Positions 8,430 through 15,709 of a stretch of 33,005 nt of DNA are shown here, in pieces. Location: contig NZ_JAEQAZ010000107.1 in the NCBI RefSeq assembly GCF_016654115.1, forward strand, positions 1 to 33,005, given 5' to 3'. Source of the DNA: Streptomyces sp. MBT53. Lineage in GTDB: Bacteria; Actinomycetota; Actinomycetes; Streptomycetales; Streptomycetaceae. The position numbers were made by a program, and so were the translations under genes. The notes under the pieces are model-generated. The model was given only the letters and a program-made list of their open reading frames with translations, ran no database searches and had not been told where the DNA came from. How positions within the stretch are numbered: the stretch's first letter is position 1; the number at the start of each line of letters is the position of its first letter.

Positions 8430-8937
8430 GGCGGGCTCCTTCGCGACGAGCAACGAAAGGCGCCGACGACGGTTGGAACTGCCCGGAATGGGGACGTCCT
8501 GTGTACGGATGTTTGGCACGTCCACAAAGCGGGGAGCACCGCACCGTCGCGGTGGCGAGTTTCGCTACTGATACAGGCACTGACTTCGGAACAGACAGAT
8601 CGGTCGGATCGGAAACACCGGACAGATCAGGCAGATCAGGAAAAAGAAACGAAGTGCTCTTCCGCGACAGTGAAGAAGTGCGAGAGGCGGCAGCCGCCTG
8701 GAGGGGCTAGAGCCAGAACGACGACATCAGCGGGAAGAGCGGGTGGTACTGCCAGGCCGACTTCGGTCCATTGCAGCCCCACCTCCTCCGGCCGGTCCCC
8801 CTTGAGGGAGTCTCAACGGCGTCGGGACTTGATCGCGACGCTTCTGCGTGCTGCCCGAACGACCGGCCCAGACTATCAGCAGGCCGAAGTGTCAAGGCGC
8901 TGCTTTGCCCGGTACTGACGAGTTCTATGCTCCCCGC
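8430..8937. other. 508-base intergenic region upstream of both corA and the SUFU gene
   Basis: This is the shared region of two divergent genes and is more A/T-rich than its surroundings. It carries imperfect repeats of CAGATC around 8596-8640 and a small hairpin AGGCGGC-A-GCCGCCT at 8685-8699. On the minus strand a strong ribosome-site-like AGGAGG lies before an ATG at 8778 that opens only 14 codons (MDRSRPGSTTRSSR). A neighbouring minus-strand frame ending at 8708 has coding-like third positions but no start. TTGACA occurs on the minus strand at 8895-8890 without a well-spaced -10. I see no tRNA or known riboswitch. Confidence 0.5.
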
Positions 8938-9534
8938 ATGGTTGATGTTCTTGCTCTGGTCGAGGCACGGTTGCGCACCGCGCTGGGCGAACCGGACGCG
9001 CGCGCGGCGGTCACCTTCCTGGGCACGGACCGCGTCGAGGTACTCCGTTTCCACGACACCGGCCAGGACGGCGGCATCGTCCGCTACGCCACGCTCGGCA
9101 TGTCCGCACAGCCCATGAGCGACCCCACCGCGATGCTCGCCGACCCGGTCTCCGGCCCCCGCGCCGAGCTGGTCCTCTCCGTGCGCGGCGGCCTCGCCGA
9201 CACCGACAAGGTGCTCCGTCCGCTCGCCGTTCTCGCCGCGTCCCCGCAGGTGGAGGGCGTGGTGGTGGCCCCCGGCGCCTCGCTCGACGTCGGCGAACCG
9301 CTGTGGCCCGGCGCCCCCTTCACCTCGGTGCTGGTCGCCGAACCGGGCGGCCTGATCGAGGACCTGGACCTCGACGCGCCCCTCGACCCGGTCCGCTTCC
9401 TCCCGCTCCTCCCCATGACCCCGAACGAGGCCGCCTGGAAACGCGTCCACGGCGCCCAGGCCCTCCAGGAGCGCTGGCTGACGAACGGGACGGACCTACG
9501 GGATCCCTCCCGCAAGTCCGTCCCGCTGGAGTGA
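8938..9534 (+). CDS. Suppressor-of-fused (SUFU) domain protein
   Basis: A 198-residue single-domain protein that resembles the bacterial SUFU family. It has an N-terminal helix (VDVLALVEARLRTALG), a central beta-rich part with TLGMSAQPM and AELVLSVRGG, then WPGAPFTSVLV. The characteristic end is LPMTPNEAAWKRVHGAQALQERW. SUFU domains regulate Gli factors in animals; in bacteria they occur as stand-alone proteins or as immunity-like proteins of polymorphic toxins, and the role of the single-domain streptomycete type is not known to me. No toxin lies next to it here, so an immunity role is not supported. The ATG at 8938 has no ribosome site. The open frame extends to 8848 but this start gives the conserved N-terminus. 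It converges on the MFS gene. Confidence 0.75.
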   Translation: MVDVLALVEARLRTALGEPDARAAVTFLGTDRVEVLRFHDTGQDGGIVRYATLGMSAQPMSDPTAMLADPVSGPRAELVLSVRGGLADTDKVLRPLAVLAASPQVEGVVVAPGASLDVGEPLWPGAPFTSVLVAEPGGLIEDLDLDAPLDPVRFLPLLPMTPNEAAWKRVHGAQALQERWLTNGTDLRDPSRKSVPLE

Positions 9535-9577
9535 CCGGGCCGAGTGACCGATCTCACCAAACCCCGGCCGGAATCGG

Positions 9578-10834
9578 CTAGTTGGCGAACACCGCGACAC
9601 TGTCCTCGGCCGCGTGCTTCGGCTCCAGCACCTCCGCGTCGTGCGTCAGCGCGTTCCGTCGTACGACGACCACCAGCGCGCCCAGTGCCGCGGTGACCGC
9701 CGCGACCACGAACGGGATGTGGATGTTGGTCCAGCCCTCGATCTTCGGCGCGAAGAACGGGGCGGCGGCCGCGGCGAACCAGCGGACGAAGTTGTAGCCC
9801 GCGCTCGCCACCGGGCGCGGCGCGTCCGAGACGCCCAGGGCAAGCTCGGTGTACACGGTGTTGTTCACGCCGATGAAGGCGCCGGACAGGATCGTGCAGA
9901 CGACGGCGGTGGTGTGGTTGCCGTAGCCGAGGACGAGCACGTCGACGGCGAGCAGCACCAGGGAACCGCCGAGCACCTTCAGGGAGCCGAAACGGGACTG
10001 CAGGCGCGGGGCGACGAACACCGAGAAGACGGCGAGCAGCACACCCCAGGCGAAGAACACGGCACCCGACTTGTAGGGGGTCATGTTCAGCACGAACGGG
10101 GTGAAGGCCAGCACGGTGAAGAACGTGTAGTTGTAGAAGAAGGACGAGATCGCGGCGGAGGCGAGTCCCCCGTGGCCGAGCGCCTTGAGCGGGTCCAGCA
10201 GTGAGGTCTTCCGGGCGGGCTTCGGCTGTTCCTTCAGGAACACCGTGATGCACAGGAAGCCGATCGCCATCAGGAACGCGGTGCCGAAGAAGGGGTAGCG
10301 CCAGCTCTGGTTGCCCAGCAGGGCGCCGACCAGCGGGCCGCAGGCCATGCCGAGGCCGAGGGCGGACTCGTAGAGCAGGATCGCGGCGGCGCTGCCGCCG
10401 GCCGCCGCGCCGACGATCACCGCGAGGGCCGTCGAGACGAAGAGCGCGTTGCCGAGGCCCCAGCCGGCCCGGAAGCCGACGAGTTCGCCGACCGAGCCCG
10501 AGGTGCCGGCGAGACCGGCGAAGACGACGACGAGGGCGAGGCCGAGCAGCAGGGTCTTCTTGCCGCCGATCCGGCTGGAGACGAAGCCGGTCACCAGCAT
10601 CGCCACGGCGGTGATCAGGAAGTACGAGGTGAAGAGCAGGGAGACCTGGCCGGCGGTGGCGTCCAGGCCCTTGGCGATCGACGGCAGGATCGGGTCGACG
10701 AGCCCGATGCCCATGAAGGCGACGACCGAGGCGCCGGCGGTGGCCCATACGGCCTTCGGCTGCCGCAGCAGACTGCCGGCGCCGGAGCCGGCTCCCGTGT
10801 CGAAGGGGTCGTCCGTCCCGTCCGTCCCGTCCAT
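9578..10834 (-). CDS. MFS (major facilitator) exporter, 12-helix drug/metabolite type
   Basis: A 418-residue inner-membrane protein. A hydrophilic Asp/Gly-rich N-terminus (MDGTDGTDDPFDTG) is followed by about 12 membrane helices. The first helix, VVAFMGIGLVDPILPSI, carries the DP-LP pattern typical of proton-driven drug/metabolite efflux pumps (DHA1-like). The loop after helix 2 reads SSRIGGKKTLLLG, matching the family G-x-x-x-D/G-R-x-G-R/K-K signature. A short cytoplasmic linker around KEQPKPARKTSLLD separates the halves. The start ATG at 10834 has GGGAGGAAGC just upstream. Promoter elements and an iron-box-like half site lie before it, so an iron-regulated substrate such as a siderophore is possible but unproven. 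Confidence 0.88.
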   Translation of the reverse strand: MDGTDGTDDPFDTGAGSGAGSLLRQPKAVWATAGASVVAFMGIGLVDPILPSIAKGLDATAGQVSLLFTSYFLITAVAMLVTGFVSSRIGGKKTLLLGLALVVVFAGLAGTSGSVGELVGFRAGWGLGNALFVSTALAVIVGAAAGGSAAAILLYESALGLGMACGPLVGALLGNQSWRYPFFGTAFLMAIGFLCITVFLKEQPKPARKTSLLDPLKALGHGGLASAAISSFFYNYTFFTVLAFTPFVLNMTPYKSGAVFFAWGVLLAVFSVFVAPRLQSRFGSLKVLGGSLVLLAVDVLVLGYGNHTTAVVCTILSGAFIGVNNTVYTELALGVSDAPRPVASAGYNFVRWFAAAAAPFFAPKIEGWTNIHIPFVVAAVTAALGALVVVVRRNALTHDAEVLEPKHAAEDSVAVFAN

Positions 10835-10863
10835 GCTTCCTCCCAAGTAGTTGGTGTATGCAC

Positions 10864-10893
10864 ATAGTAAGTTAGGCAAGGTAATAAATGCAA
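10864..10893 (-). promoter_or_regulatory. Promoter of the MFS gene with an iron-box-like half site in its spacer
   Basis: On the minus strand TTGCAT (10893-10888) and TACTAT (10869-10864) are separated by 18 bases, giving a convincing sigma-70-type promoter about 30 bases before the start codon. The spacer, read on the plus strand, contains TAAGTTAGGC, which matches 9 of 11 positions of the left half of the DtxR/DmdR iron box when the preceding base is included; the right half is poor. Confidence 0.55.
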
Positions 10894-10982
10894 GGTGCAT
10901 CTAGTTTCGTTCCGTGAGTGGTCCCTGCCGGACGGGTGATCGTCCTTGACGTGGGGGTGCGAGGGTAGGACCGTGGGGCCCT

Positions 10983-11624
10983 ATGAGGGGCGAACCCAGT
11001 TGCCCGAAGTGTGGTGGCCGGGTCAGGGCTCCCGGACTCTTCGCCGATTCCTGGCAGTGCGATGTCCACGGCACGGTGCATCCGGTACAGCCCGTGATCC
11101 CGCCCAGCGTCGAGGCCCTCAGCGTCGTCGTGCATCGCACGCAGGTACCCGTGTGGATGCCGTGGCCCCTGCCGGTCGGCTGGCTGTTCACGGGCGTGGC
11201 GTGCGCGGGGGACGACCGGAGCGGGGGTCGTGCGACGGCTGTCGCGTGTTCCGGGCCCGGGCCGCTCGGTGGGATGGGTGAGCTGATCCTCGTCGCGGAG
11301 GAGCTCGGTGTCGGGCTCGGGGCGCGGTACGCGGGGATCGACGGGCCGGATCCCGGGCCGTACATGAGCGTCGAGAAGCCGCCGCAGGCGAAGCTGCTTG
11401 CGGCCGGGCGGCCTACGCCTTTGTGGCATGTGGCTACGGCGCCGGATGACCGGGCCGTTTTCGCCGGGGAGGCGTTGGGGTTGTGGCTGTGGGCTGTTGT
11501 CTGGCCCGAGCAGTCGGGGTTGTTGATGTACGACGAGTTGGTGCTGACGGATTTGCGGGATGCGGGGGCGGAAGTGGACCTGGTGCCCTGTGGTGCTTTG
11601 TCGCCGCGGTTGTTGGAGCCGTAG
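10983..11624 (+). CDS. Zinc-ribbon conserved hypothetical protein (possibly DUF6758)
   Basis: A 213-residue protein. It starts MRGEPSCPKCGGRVR and continues to WQCDVHG, so one CxxC and a later Cys/His pair can form a small zinc ribbon. The remainder is a soluble domain rich in Gly, Pro and Trp (VPVWMPWPLPVGWLFTGVAC; GGMGELILVAEELGVGLGARY). I believe streptomycete databases call this family DUF6758, but I am not sure of the number. The function is unknown. The gene is read away from the MFS gene and precedes the PHP phosphoesterase by 178 bases in the same direction. No clear ribosome site precedes the ATG. Confidence 0.72.
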   Translation: MRGEPSCPKCGGRVRAPGLFADSWQCDVHGTVHPVQPVIPPSVEALSVVVHRTQVPVWMPWPLPVGWLFTGVACAGDDRSGGRATAVACSGPGPLGGMGELILVAEELGVGLGARYAGIDGPDPGPYMSVEKPPQAKLLAAGRPTPLWHVATAPDDRAVFAGEALGLWLWAVVWPEQSGLLMYDELVLTDLRDAGAEVDLVPCGALSPRLLEP

Positions 11625-11802
11625 CGGTTCGGTCAGTGGGTCGGTGCGGGTTCGTTGTGGCTGGTCGCGCCCACGCGGCGGAGCCGCATATCGACACAGC
11701 CCCGCGCCCCTGAGGTGGGTGCGCCTCGGGCGTGTTTCTAGAGGTCCCGGGGTTGCCGTTACCCTTGTGTGGTCCTGTCCTGCCTGCGCCTGGAGTCTTG
11801 TC

Positions 11803-12660
11803 GTGCGTATCGATCTGCACACCCACTCCACGGCCTCCGACGGTACGGACTCTCCCGCTGAGCTGGTGCGGAATGCCGCTGCCGCCGGGCTGGACGTCGT
11901 CGGGCTGACCGATCATGACACCAGCCGTGGGTACGGCGAGGCGATCGATGCGCTGCCCTCGGGGCTCACGCTCGTCACCGGGGCCGAGATGTCCTGTCGG
12001 ATCGACGGGATCTCGATGCACATGCTGGCCTATCTCTTCGATCCCGAGGAGCCGGCGCTGCTCGCCGAGCGGGAGCTGGTGCGGGACGACCGGGTGCCCC
12101 GGGCCCGGGCCATGGTGGAGCGGCTGCGGGAGCTGGGCGTGCCGGTGACCTGGGAGCAGGTCGCGCGGATCGCCGGCGAGGGGTCGGTCGGGCGGCCGCA
12201 TGTCGCCACCGCGCTGGTCGAGCTGGGTGTCGTACCGACCGTGAACGACGCCTTCACCGCGGACTGGCTGGGTGACGGCGGCCGGGCCCATGTGGCGAAG
12301 CACGAGACCGATCCGTTCGAGGCGATCCGGCTGGTCAAGGCCGCGGGGGGCGTGACCGTGTTCGCGCACCCGGGGGCCAGCAAGCGCGGGCGTACCGTGC
12401 CCGAGTCCGCCATCGCCGAGATGGCCGCGGTCGGGCTCGACGGCATCGAGGTCGACCACATGGACCACGACGCCGAGACGCGGGTGCGGCTGCGGGGGCT
12501 CGCGAAGGAGCTCGGGCTGCTCGTCACCGGTTCCAGCGACTATCACGGGAGCCGCAAGTCCGTGCAGCTCGGTGAGTACACGACCGATCCCGAGGTCTAC
12601 GGCGAGATCACGCGGCGCGCGACCGGTGCGTTCCCGGTGCCGGGGGCCGGCGGAGTCTGA
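11803..12660 (+). CDS. PHP-domain phosphoesterase (RNase AM / YciV-TrpH-like)
   Basis: A 285-residue metal-dependent phosphoesterase. The PHP metal ligands are visible in order: DLHTHSTASDGT near the start, GLTDHDT, GAEMSC, a His in ISMHMLAY, FAHPG and GSSDYHG near the C-terminus. Between them is the helical insertion (RVPRARAMVERLRELG to VGRPHVATALVE) typical of the YciV/TrpH group. Members of that group remove 5'-terminal nucleotides from short RNAs or hydrolyse 3',5'-nucleoside bisphosphates. The GTG start at 11803 has GGAG about 7 bases upstream and gives the family N-terminus. marC follows 57 bases after the stop. Confidence 0.88.
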   Translation: MRIDLHTHSTASDGTDSPAELVRNAAAAGLDVVGLTDHDTSRGYGEAIDALPSGLTLVTGAEMSCRIDGISMHMLAYLFDPEEPALLAERELVRDDRVPRARAMVERLRELGVPVTWEQVARIAGEGSVGRPHVATALVELGVVPTVNDAFTADWLGDGGRAHVAKHETDPFEAIRLVKAAGGVTVFAHPGASKRGRTVPESAIAEMAAVGLDGIEVDHMDHDAETRVRLRGLAKELGLLVTGSSDYHGSRKSVQLGEYTTDPEVYGEITRRATGAFPVPGAGGV

Positions 12661-12717
12661 TCCCGCCCGCGTCCTCCCCGTTCATCACCTCTTCTCTACA
12701 AGGCTTGTGGCTCACCC

Positions 12718-13323
12718 GTGTTCGACGTCGCCGTCTTCGGCTCCCTCTTCCTGACCCTTTTCGTCATCATGGATCCCCCCGGGATCACCCCGATCTTCCT
12801 CGCGCTGACCGCCGGACGGCCCGCCAAGGTGCAGAAGCGGATGGCCTTCCAGGCCGTGTGTGTCGCGGGCGGGGTCATCACCGTCTTCGGGCTGCTCGGG
12901 CACCAGATCCTCGACTATCTGCATGTCTCCGTGCCCGCGCTGATGATCGCGGGCGGGCTGCTGCTCCTGCTGATCGCGCTCGACCTGCTCACCGGCAAGA
13001 CCGACGAGCCGAAGCAGACCAAGGACGTCAACGTCGCCCTCGTACCGCTGGGCATGCCGCTGCTCGCCGGGCCCGGTGCGATCGTGTCCGTCATCCTTGC
13101 CGTGCAGAAGGCCGACAGTGTGGCCACGCAGGTGTCGGTGTGGGCGGCGATCCTCGCCATTCACGCCGTGCTGTGGGTGGTGATGCGGTACTCGCTGCTG
13201 ATCATCCGGGTCATCAAGGACGGCGGGGTCGTCCTCGTCACGCGGCTCGCGGGGATGATGCTGTCGGCCATCGCCGTGCAGCAGATCATCAACGGGATCA
13301 CCCAGGTGATCCGGGCGAGCTGA
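12718..13323 (+). CDS. MarC family integral membrane protein
   Basis: A 201-residue protein with six membrane helices and the MarC (UPF0056) signatures: FVIMDPPGITPIFLALT in the first helix region, ALDLLTGK, and PLGMPLLAGPGAIVSVI in the middle. The family was named from the multiple-antibiotic-resistance locus but is not needed for that resistance, and its transported substrate is unknown. The GTG start follows the PHP gene closely and has only a weak ribosome site. The PHP and MarC genes are probably cotranscribed, ending at the hairpin after the marC stop. Confidence 0.88.
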   Translation: MFDVAVFGSLFLTLFVIMDPPGITPIFLALTAGRPAKVQKRMAFQAVCVAGGVITVFGLLGHQILDYLHVSVPALMIAGGLLLLLIALDLLTGKTDEPKQTKDVNVALVPLGMPLLAGPGAIVSVILAVQKADSVATQVSVWAAILAIHAVLWVVMRYSLLIIRVIKDGGVVLVTRLAGMMLSAIAVQQIINGITQVIRAS

Positions 13324-13338
13324 GGCCCGTGAACGCAG

Positions 13339-13372
13339 AACCCCCGTACGGCGTCGGTGCCGTACGGGGGTT
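13339..13372. terminator. Terminator between marC and the convergent 50-aa gene
   Basis: The arms at 13339-13352 (AACCCCCGTACGGC) and 13359-13372 are perfect 14-bp reverse complements around loop GTCGGT. It sits 15 bases after the marC stop, and 52 bases past the end of the opposite gene, so it can serve both directions. Confidence 0.85.
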
Positions 13373-13424
13373 GCTGAAGTGTGGTCGCGATCCGTCTTCG
13401 GTACGCGGGCAAATGTCGTAGGTG

Positions 13425-13577
13425 TTACGAGGCTTTGGTCTCGGCGGGGCGGATCCACAGTCGCTGTCCTATGGCGGCGGCCTGTTGCACGATCCGGTTG
13501 ACGGAGGCGGCGTCCACGACGGTGCTGTCCACGGTGGTGCCGTCGACCTCGTCAAGACGCATGATTTCGAAGCGCAT
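13425..13577 (-). CDS. Small conserved protein, 50 aa, behind a SigR-like promoter
   Basis: A 50-residue protein starting MRFEIMRLDEVDGTTVDST. It continues with a short helix (AASVNRIVQQAAAIGQRL) and ends WIRPAETKAS. The predicted pattern is beta strand, loop, helix, strand, so it could be a small folded domain. I recall similar short proteins in other streptomycetes but no function. The ATG is well supported by AAGGGAG about 6 bases upstream; the frame stays open far upstream but without a ribosome site. It is monocistronic, converges on marC, and its upstream region holds a close match to a disulfide-stress promoter, so induction by thiol oxidation is predicted. It contains no Cys. Confidence 0.75.
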   Translation of the reverse strand: MRFEIMRLDEVDGTTVDSTVVDAASVNRIVQQAAAIGQRLWIRPAETKAS

Positions 13578-13634
13578 CGGCTTCTCCCTTCGTCTGGTCA
13601 TCCTCCTGAGGAGAACTACTTGGTTACTGGTGTA

Positions 13635-13664
13635 GTCAACGGGATGCGTGTTACAAACATTCCC
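13635..13664 (-). promoter_or_regulatory. SigR-type (disulfide-stress sigma factor) promoter candidate
   Basis: On the minus strand GGGAAT (13664-13659) and GTTGAC (13640-13635) are separated by exactly 18 bases. This equals the GGGAAT-N18-GTT consensus known for SigR of Streptomyces coelicolor. It points at the 50-aa gene starting at 13577, about 60 bases downstream. Confidence 0.6.
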
Positions 13665-13764
13665 TACGCTAAGGAAATTTTTCGAACGCCTAATTACTGA
13701 CCGGTAAGAGATCGGCACGAGACTGACCGGGACCGGTTGTGTTCGCAGCGTGACCGCCGGGACA

Positions 13765-14667
13765 ATGGAGGCGATGAACGACGACCTCGCGGCCCTCAGC
13801 GCCCGCATCGACCGCACGAACGAGCTGCTGCAGCGCATGCTCGCCGAAGTGGCGAAGACGCCCTCGACGCATGCGATCTTCGTCGACGCCGGGTATTTGT
13901 ATGCAGCCGCGGGCCGGCTCGTCTCCGGGACCGAGGACCGGCGCACCTTCGACCTCGACACCGAGGGCCTCATCGAGGCGCTCATCGACAAGGCCCGCAC
14001 GATCTTCGCGGACAGCCGACTGCTGCGCGTCTACTGGTACGACGGCGCCCGCCGCCGCATCCACACCGCCGAACAGCAGGCCATCGCCGAACTCCCGGAC
14101 GTGAAGGTCAGGTTGGGCAATCTCAACGCCAACAACCAGCAGAAGGGCGTCGATTCACTCATCCGCTCCGACCTGGAATCCCTCGCCCGGCACCGCGCCA
14201 TCAGCGACGCGGCCCTCATCGGCGGCGACGAGGACCTGGTCTCGGCGGTCGAGGCGGCCCAAGGGTACGGCGCCCGCGTCCACTTGTGGGGCATCGAGGC
14301 CCCCGAGGGACGCAACCAGGCCGAGCCGCTCCTCTGGGAGGTCGACAGCCAGCGCACCTTCGACCTCGACTTCTTCAAGCCGTACGTCTCCCGGCGCACC
14401 GCCGCCGTCTACGAGGCCGCAGCCACCCGGCCCACCCGCGACGACGTCCGCTTCGTGGGCGCGCAGATCGCCGCGAAGTGGCTCTCCGCGCGGGGGCGGG
14501 AGGCGCTGGTGGAGCTGCTGCCCGGACATCCGTATCTGCCCGGGTCGGTCGACCAGGATCTGCTGGTGGAGGCGGAGGGCCTGCTGCAGTACTCCCTGCG
14601 CGGGCAGTCCGATCTGCGGCGGGCGCTGCGGGACGGGTTCTGGGAGCACCTGCAGACGCAGTACTGA
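13765..14667 (+). CDS. NYN-domain (PIN-like) predicted ribonuclease, LabA-like
   Basis: About 300 residues. A short coiled-coil-like N-terminus (ALSARIDRTNELLQRMLAEV) is followed by a NYN domain. HAIFVDAGYLYAAAG carries the first acidic catalytic position, then VYWYDGARRR and VDSLIRSDLESLARH, and AALIGGDEDLVSAVEAAQ carries the GGDED acidic cluster, followed by YGARVHLWG. NYN domains are metal-dependent PIN-like nucleases or RNA-binding regulators. The C-terminal 100 residues form a helical domain of unknown role. The start is uncertain: GTG 13750, ATG 13765 and ATG 13774 are all in frame and none has a well-spaced ribosome site. GGAGG is 2 bases before 13774. The gene is divergent from the 50-aa gene. 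Confidence 0.85.
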   Translation: MEAMNDDLAALSARIDRTNELLQRMLAEVAKTPSTHAIFVDAGYLYAAAGRLVSGTEDRRTFDLDTEGLIEALIDKARTIFADSRLLRVYWYDGARRRIHTAEQQAIAELPDVKVRLGNLNANNQQKGVDSLIRSDLESLARHRAISDAALIGGDEDLVSAVEAAQGYGARVHLWGIEAPEGRNQAEPLLWEVDSQRTFDLDFFKPYVSRRTAAVYEAAATRPTRDDVRFVGAQIAAKWLSARGREALVELLPGHPYLPGSVDQDLLVEAEGLLQYSLRGQSDLRRALRDGFWEHLQTQY

Positions 14668-14674
14668 CCCCCTC

Positions 14675-15553
14675 CTACGGGGCTGCCATGTCCCAGAAGT
14701 CGGCGATGGCCTTCGCCGTCGCGGCCGGCTGGTCCGTGTTCGGCGAGTGCTCGGCCCGCGCGACGACGGTCCGCCGCGCCTTCAGCCGTACGGCCATGTC
14801 GTCGAGGAGCGGCACCGGCCAGGTGTCGTCGCGTGAACCCGACAGGACGTGGAACGGGAGCGGGAGGGCGGCCAGTTCCGCGACCCGGTCCGGCTCGACG
14901 CACAACTGGCGTCCCGTGGCGATGAGTTGGGCCGGCTTCGTGCCCATCCAACGGCGCCGCAGATCCTCCCGGTCGTCGAGCCCCTCGTCCAGCGCACCGC
15001 CGGTCTCGGTCTCCTCGGGCGTCTCCATCGCCTGGACCGCCTCCCACACCTCGGCCATCGACATCACGGCGAGCGCGTCCCGCAGCAGCTTCACCCGGTC
15101 CTGCTGGGACGTGGAGATCTGCGCGGGCCCCGACGCCATGAGCGTCAGCGACAGGAACGGCGCGTGGTCCAGGAGTACGGCGGCACGCGCGATCTGTCCG
15201 CCGAGGGAGTGCCCGAGCAACTGCACCGGCGCGCCGACGGCCTCCGTCAGCGCGAGCACGTCACGCGCCAACTCGTCCTGGGCGTAAGGGGATTCGTCGT
15301 GCTCGGGCCCGTCCGTCTCGTACTGCCCCCGCCCGTCCACGGCGACCGTCCGATAGCCGCGCGCACCGAGCGGCACATGCAAGGGGTTGAAGTCCTCCTT
15401 GCTCCCGGTGAATCCCGGCAGCAGCAGGGCGACCCCCTTCGGCTCGACACCGTCGGCCACGGGCGCGTCCACGACGGCGAACTCACCGCGACCGGTCCGC
15501 AGCGGGTACGCGCGAGCGCCGGGGGGCGGGACGAAGGAGGGGGGCCTACTCAT
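14675..15553 (-). CDS. Alpha/beta hydrolase
   Basis: A 292-residue cytoplasmic alpha/beta-hydrolase fold enzyme. LLLPGFTGSKEDF supplies the oxyanion-hole region, LLGHSLGGQ at 112-120 the nucleophile elbow (Ser116), and SGSRDDTWP the acid (Asp242 or 243). AEHSPNTDQP supplies the His (269). A helical lid lies between residues 150 and 210. The sequence does not indicate the substrate; the family includes esterases, lipases and haloperoxidase-like enzymes. It converges on the NYN gene with only 7 bases between stops and no hairpin. It lies downstream of the helicase in the same direction, separated by a terminator. Confidence 0.87.
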   Translation of the reverse strand: MSRPPSFVPPPGARAYPLRTGRGEFAVVDAPVADGVEPKGVALLLPGFTGSKEDFNPLHVPLGARGYRTVAVDGRGQYETDGPEHDESPYAQDELARDVLALTEAVGAPVQLLGHSLGGQIARAAVLLDHAPFLSLTLMASGPAQISTSQQDRVKLLRDALAVMSMAEVWEAVQAMETPEETETGGALDEGLDDREDLRRRWMGTKPAQLIATGRQLCVEPDRVAELAALPLPFHVLSGSRDDTWPVPLLDDMAVRLKARRTVVARAEHSPNTDQPAATAKAIADFWDMAAP

Positions 15554-15645
15554 GGCCCGAGGTTATCCGGCGAAGCTGAGCGAGGTGGGGACGGGAGGGT
15601 GTAACCGGGGTTAACGGGGGAGCGGCGAGCGGCGGGGGAACGCCG

Positions 15646-15678
15646 ACGGCCCGGCCCACGTGGAGTGGGACGGGCCGT
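15646..15678 (-). terminator. Terminator after the helicase gene
   Basis: The outer arms ACGGCCCG (15646-15653) and CGGGCCGT (15671-15678) enclose a second stem, CCCAC with GTGGG, around loop GTGGA, with one mismatch between the stems. It starts 31 bases after the helicase stop codon. Confidence 0.65.
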
Positions 15679-15709
15679 TCGGTGGTGTGACCTGCGGGGG
15701 CAGGGCCGA

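Noticed and set aside
8430..8525. A longer corA starting at GTG 8525
   Set aside because: The additional residues have no CorA similarity, while ATG 8429 has AAGGAG at good spacing.
8890..8895. TTGACA on the minus strand as a corA-direction promoter
   Set aside because: The nearest -10-like sequence (TAGTCT) is only 14 bases away, too close for a normal promoter.
7341..8918. A 525-codon plus-strand frame across corA
   Set aside because: Antisense shadow of corA with no family similarity.
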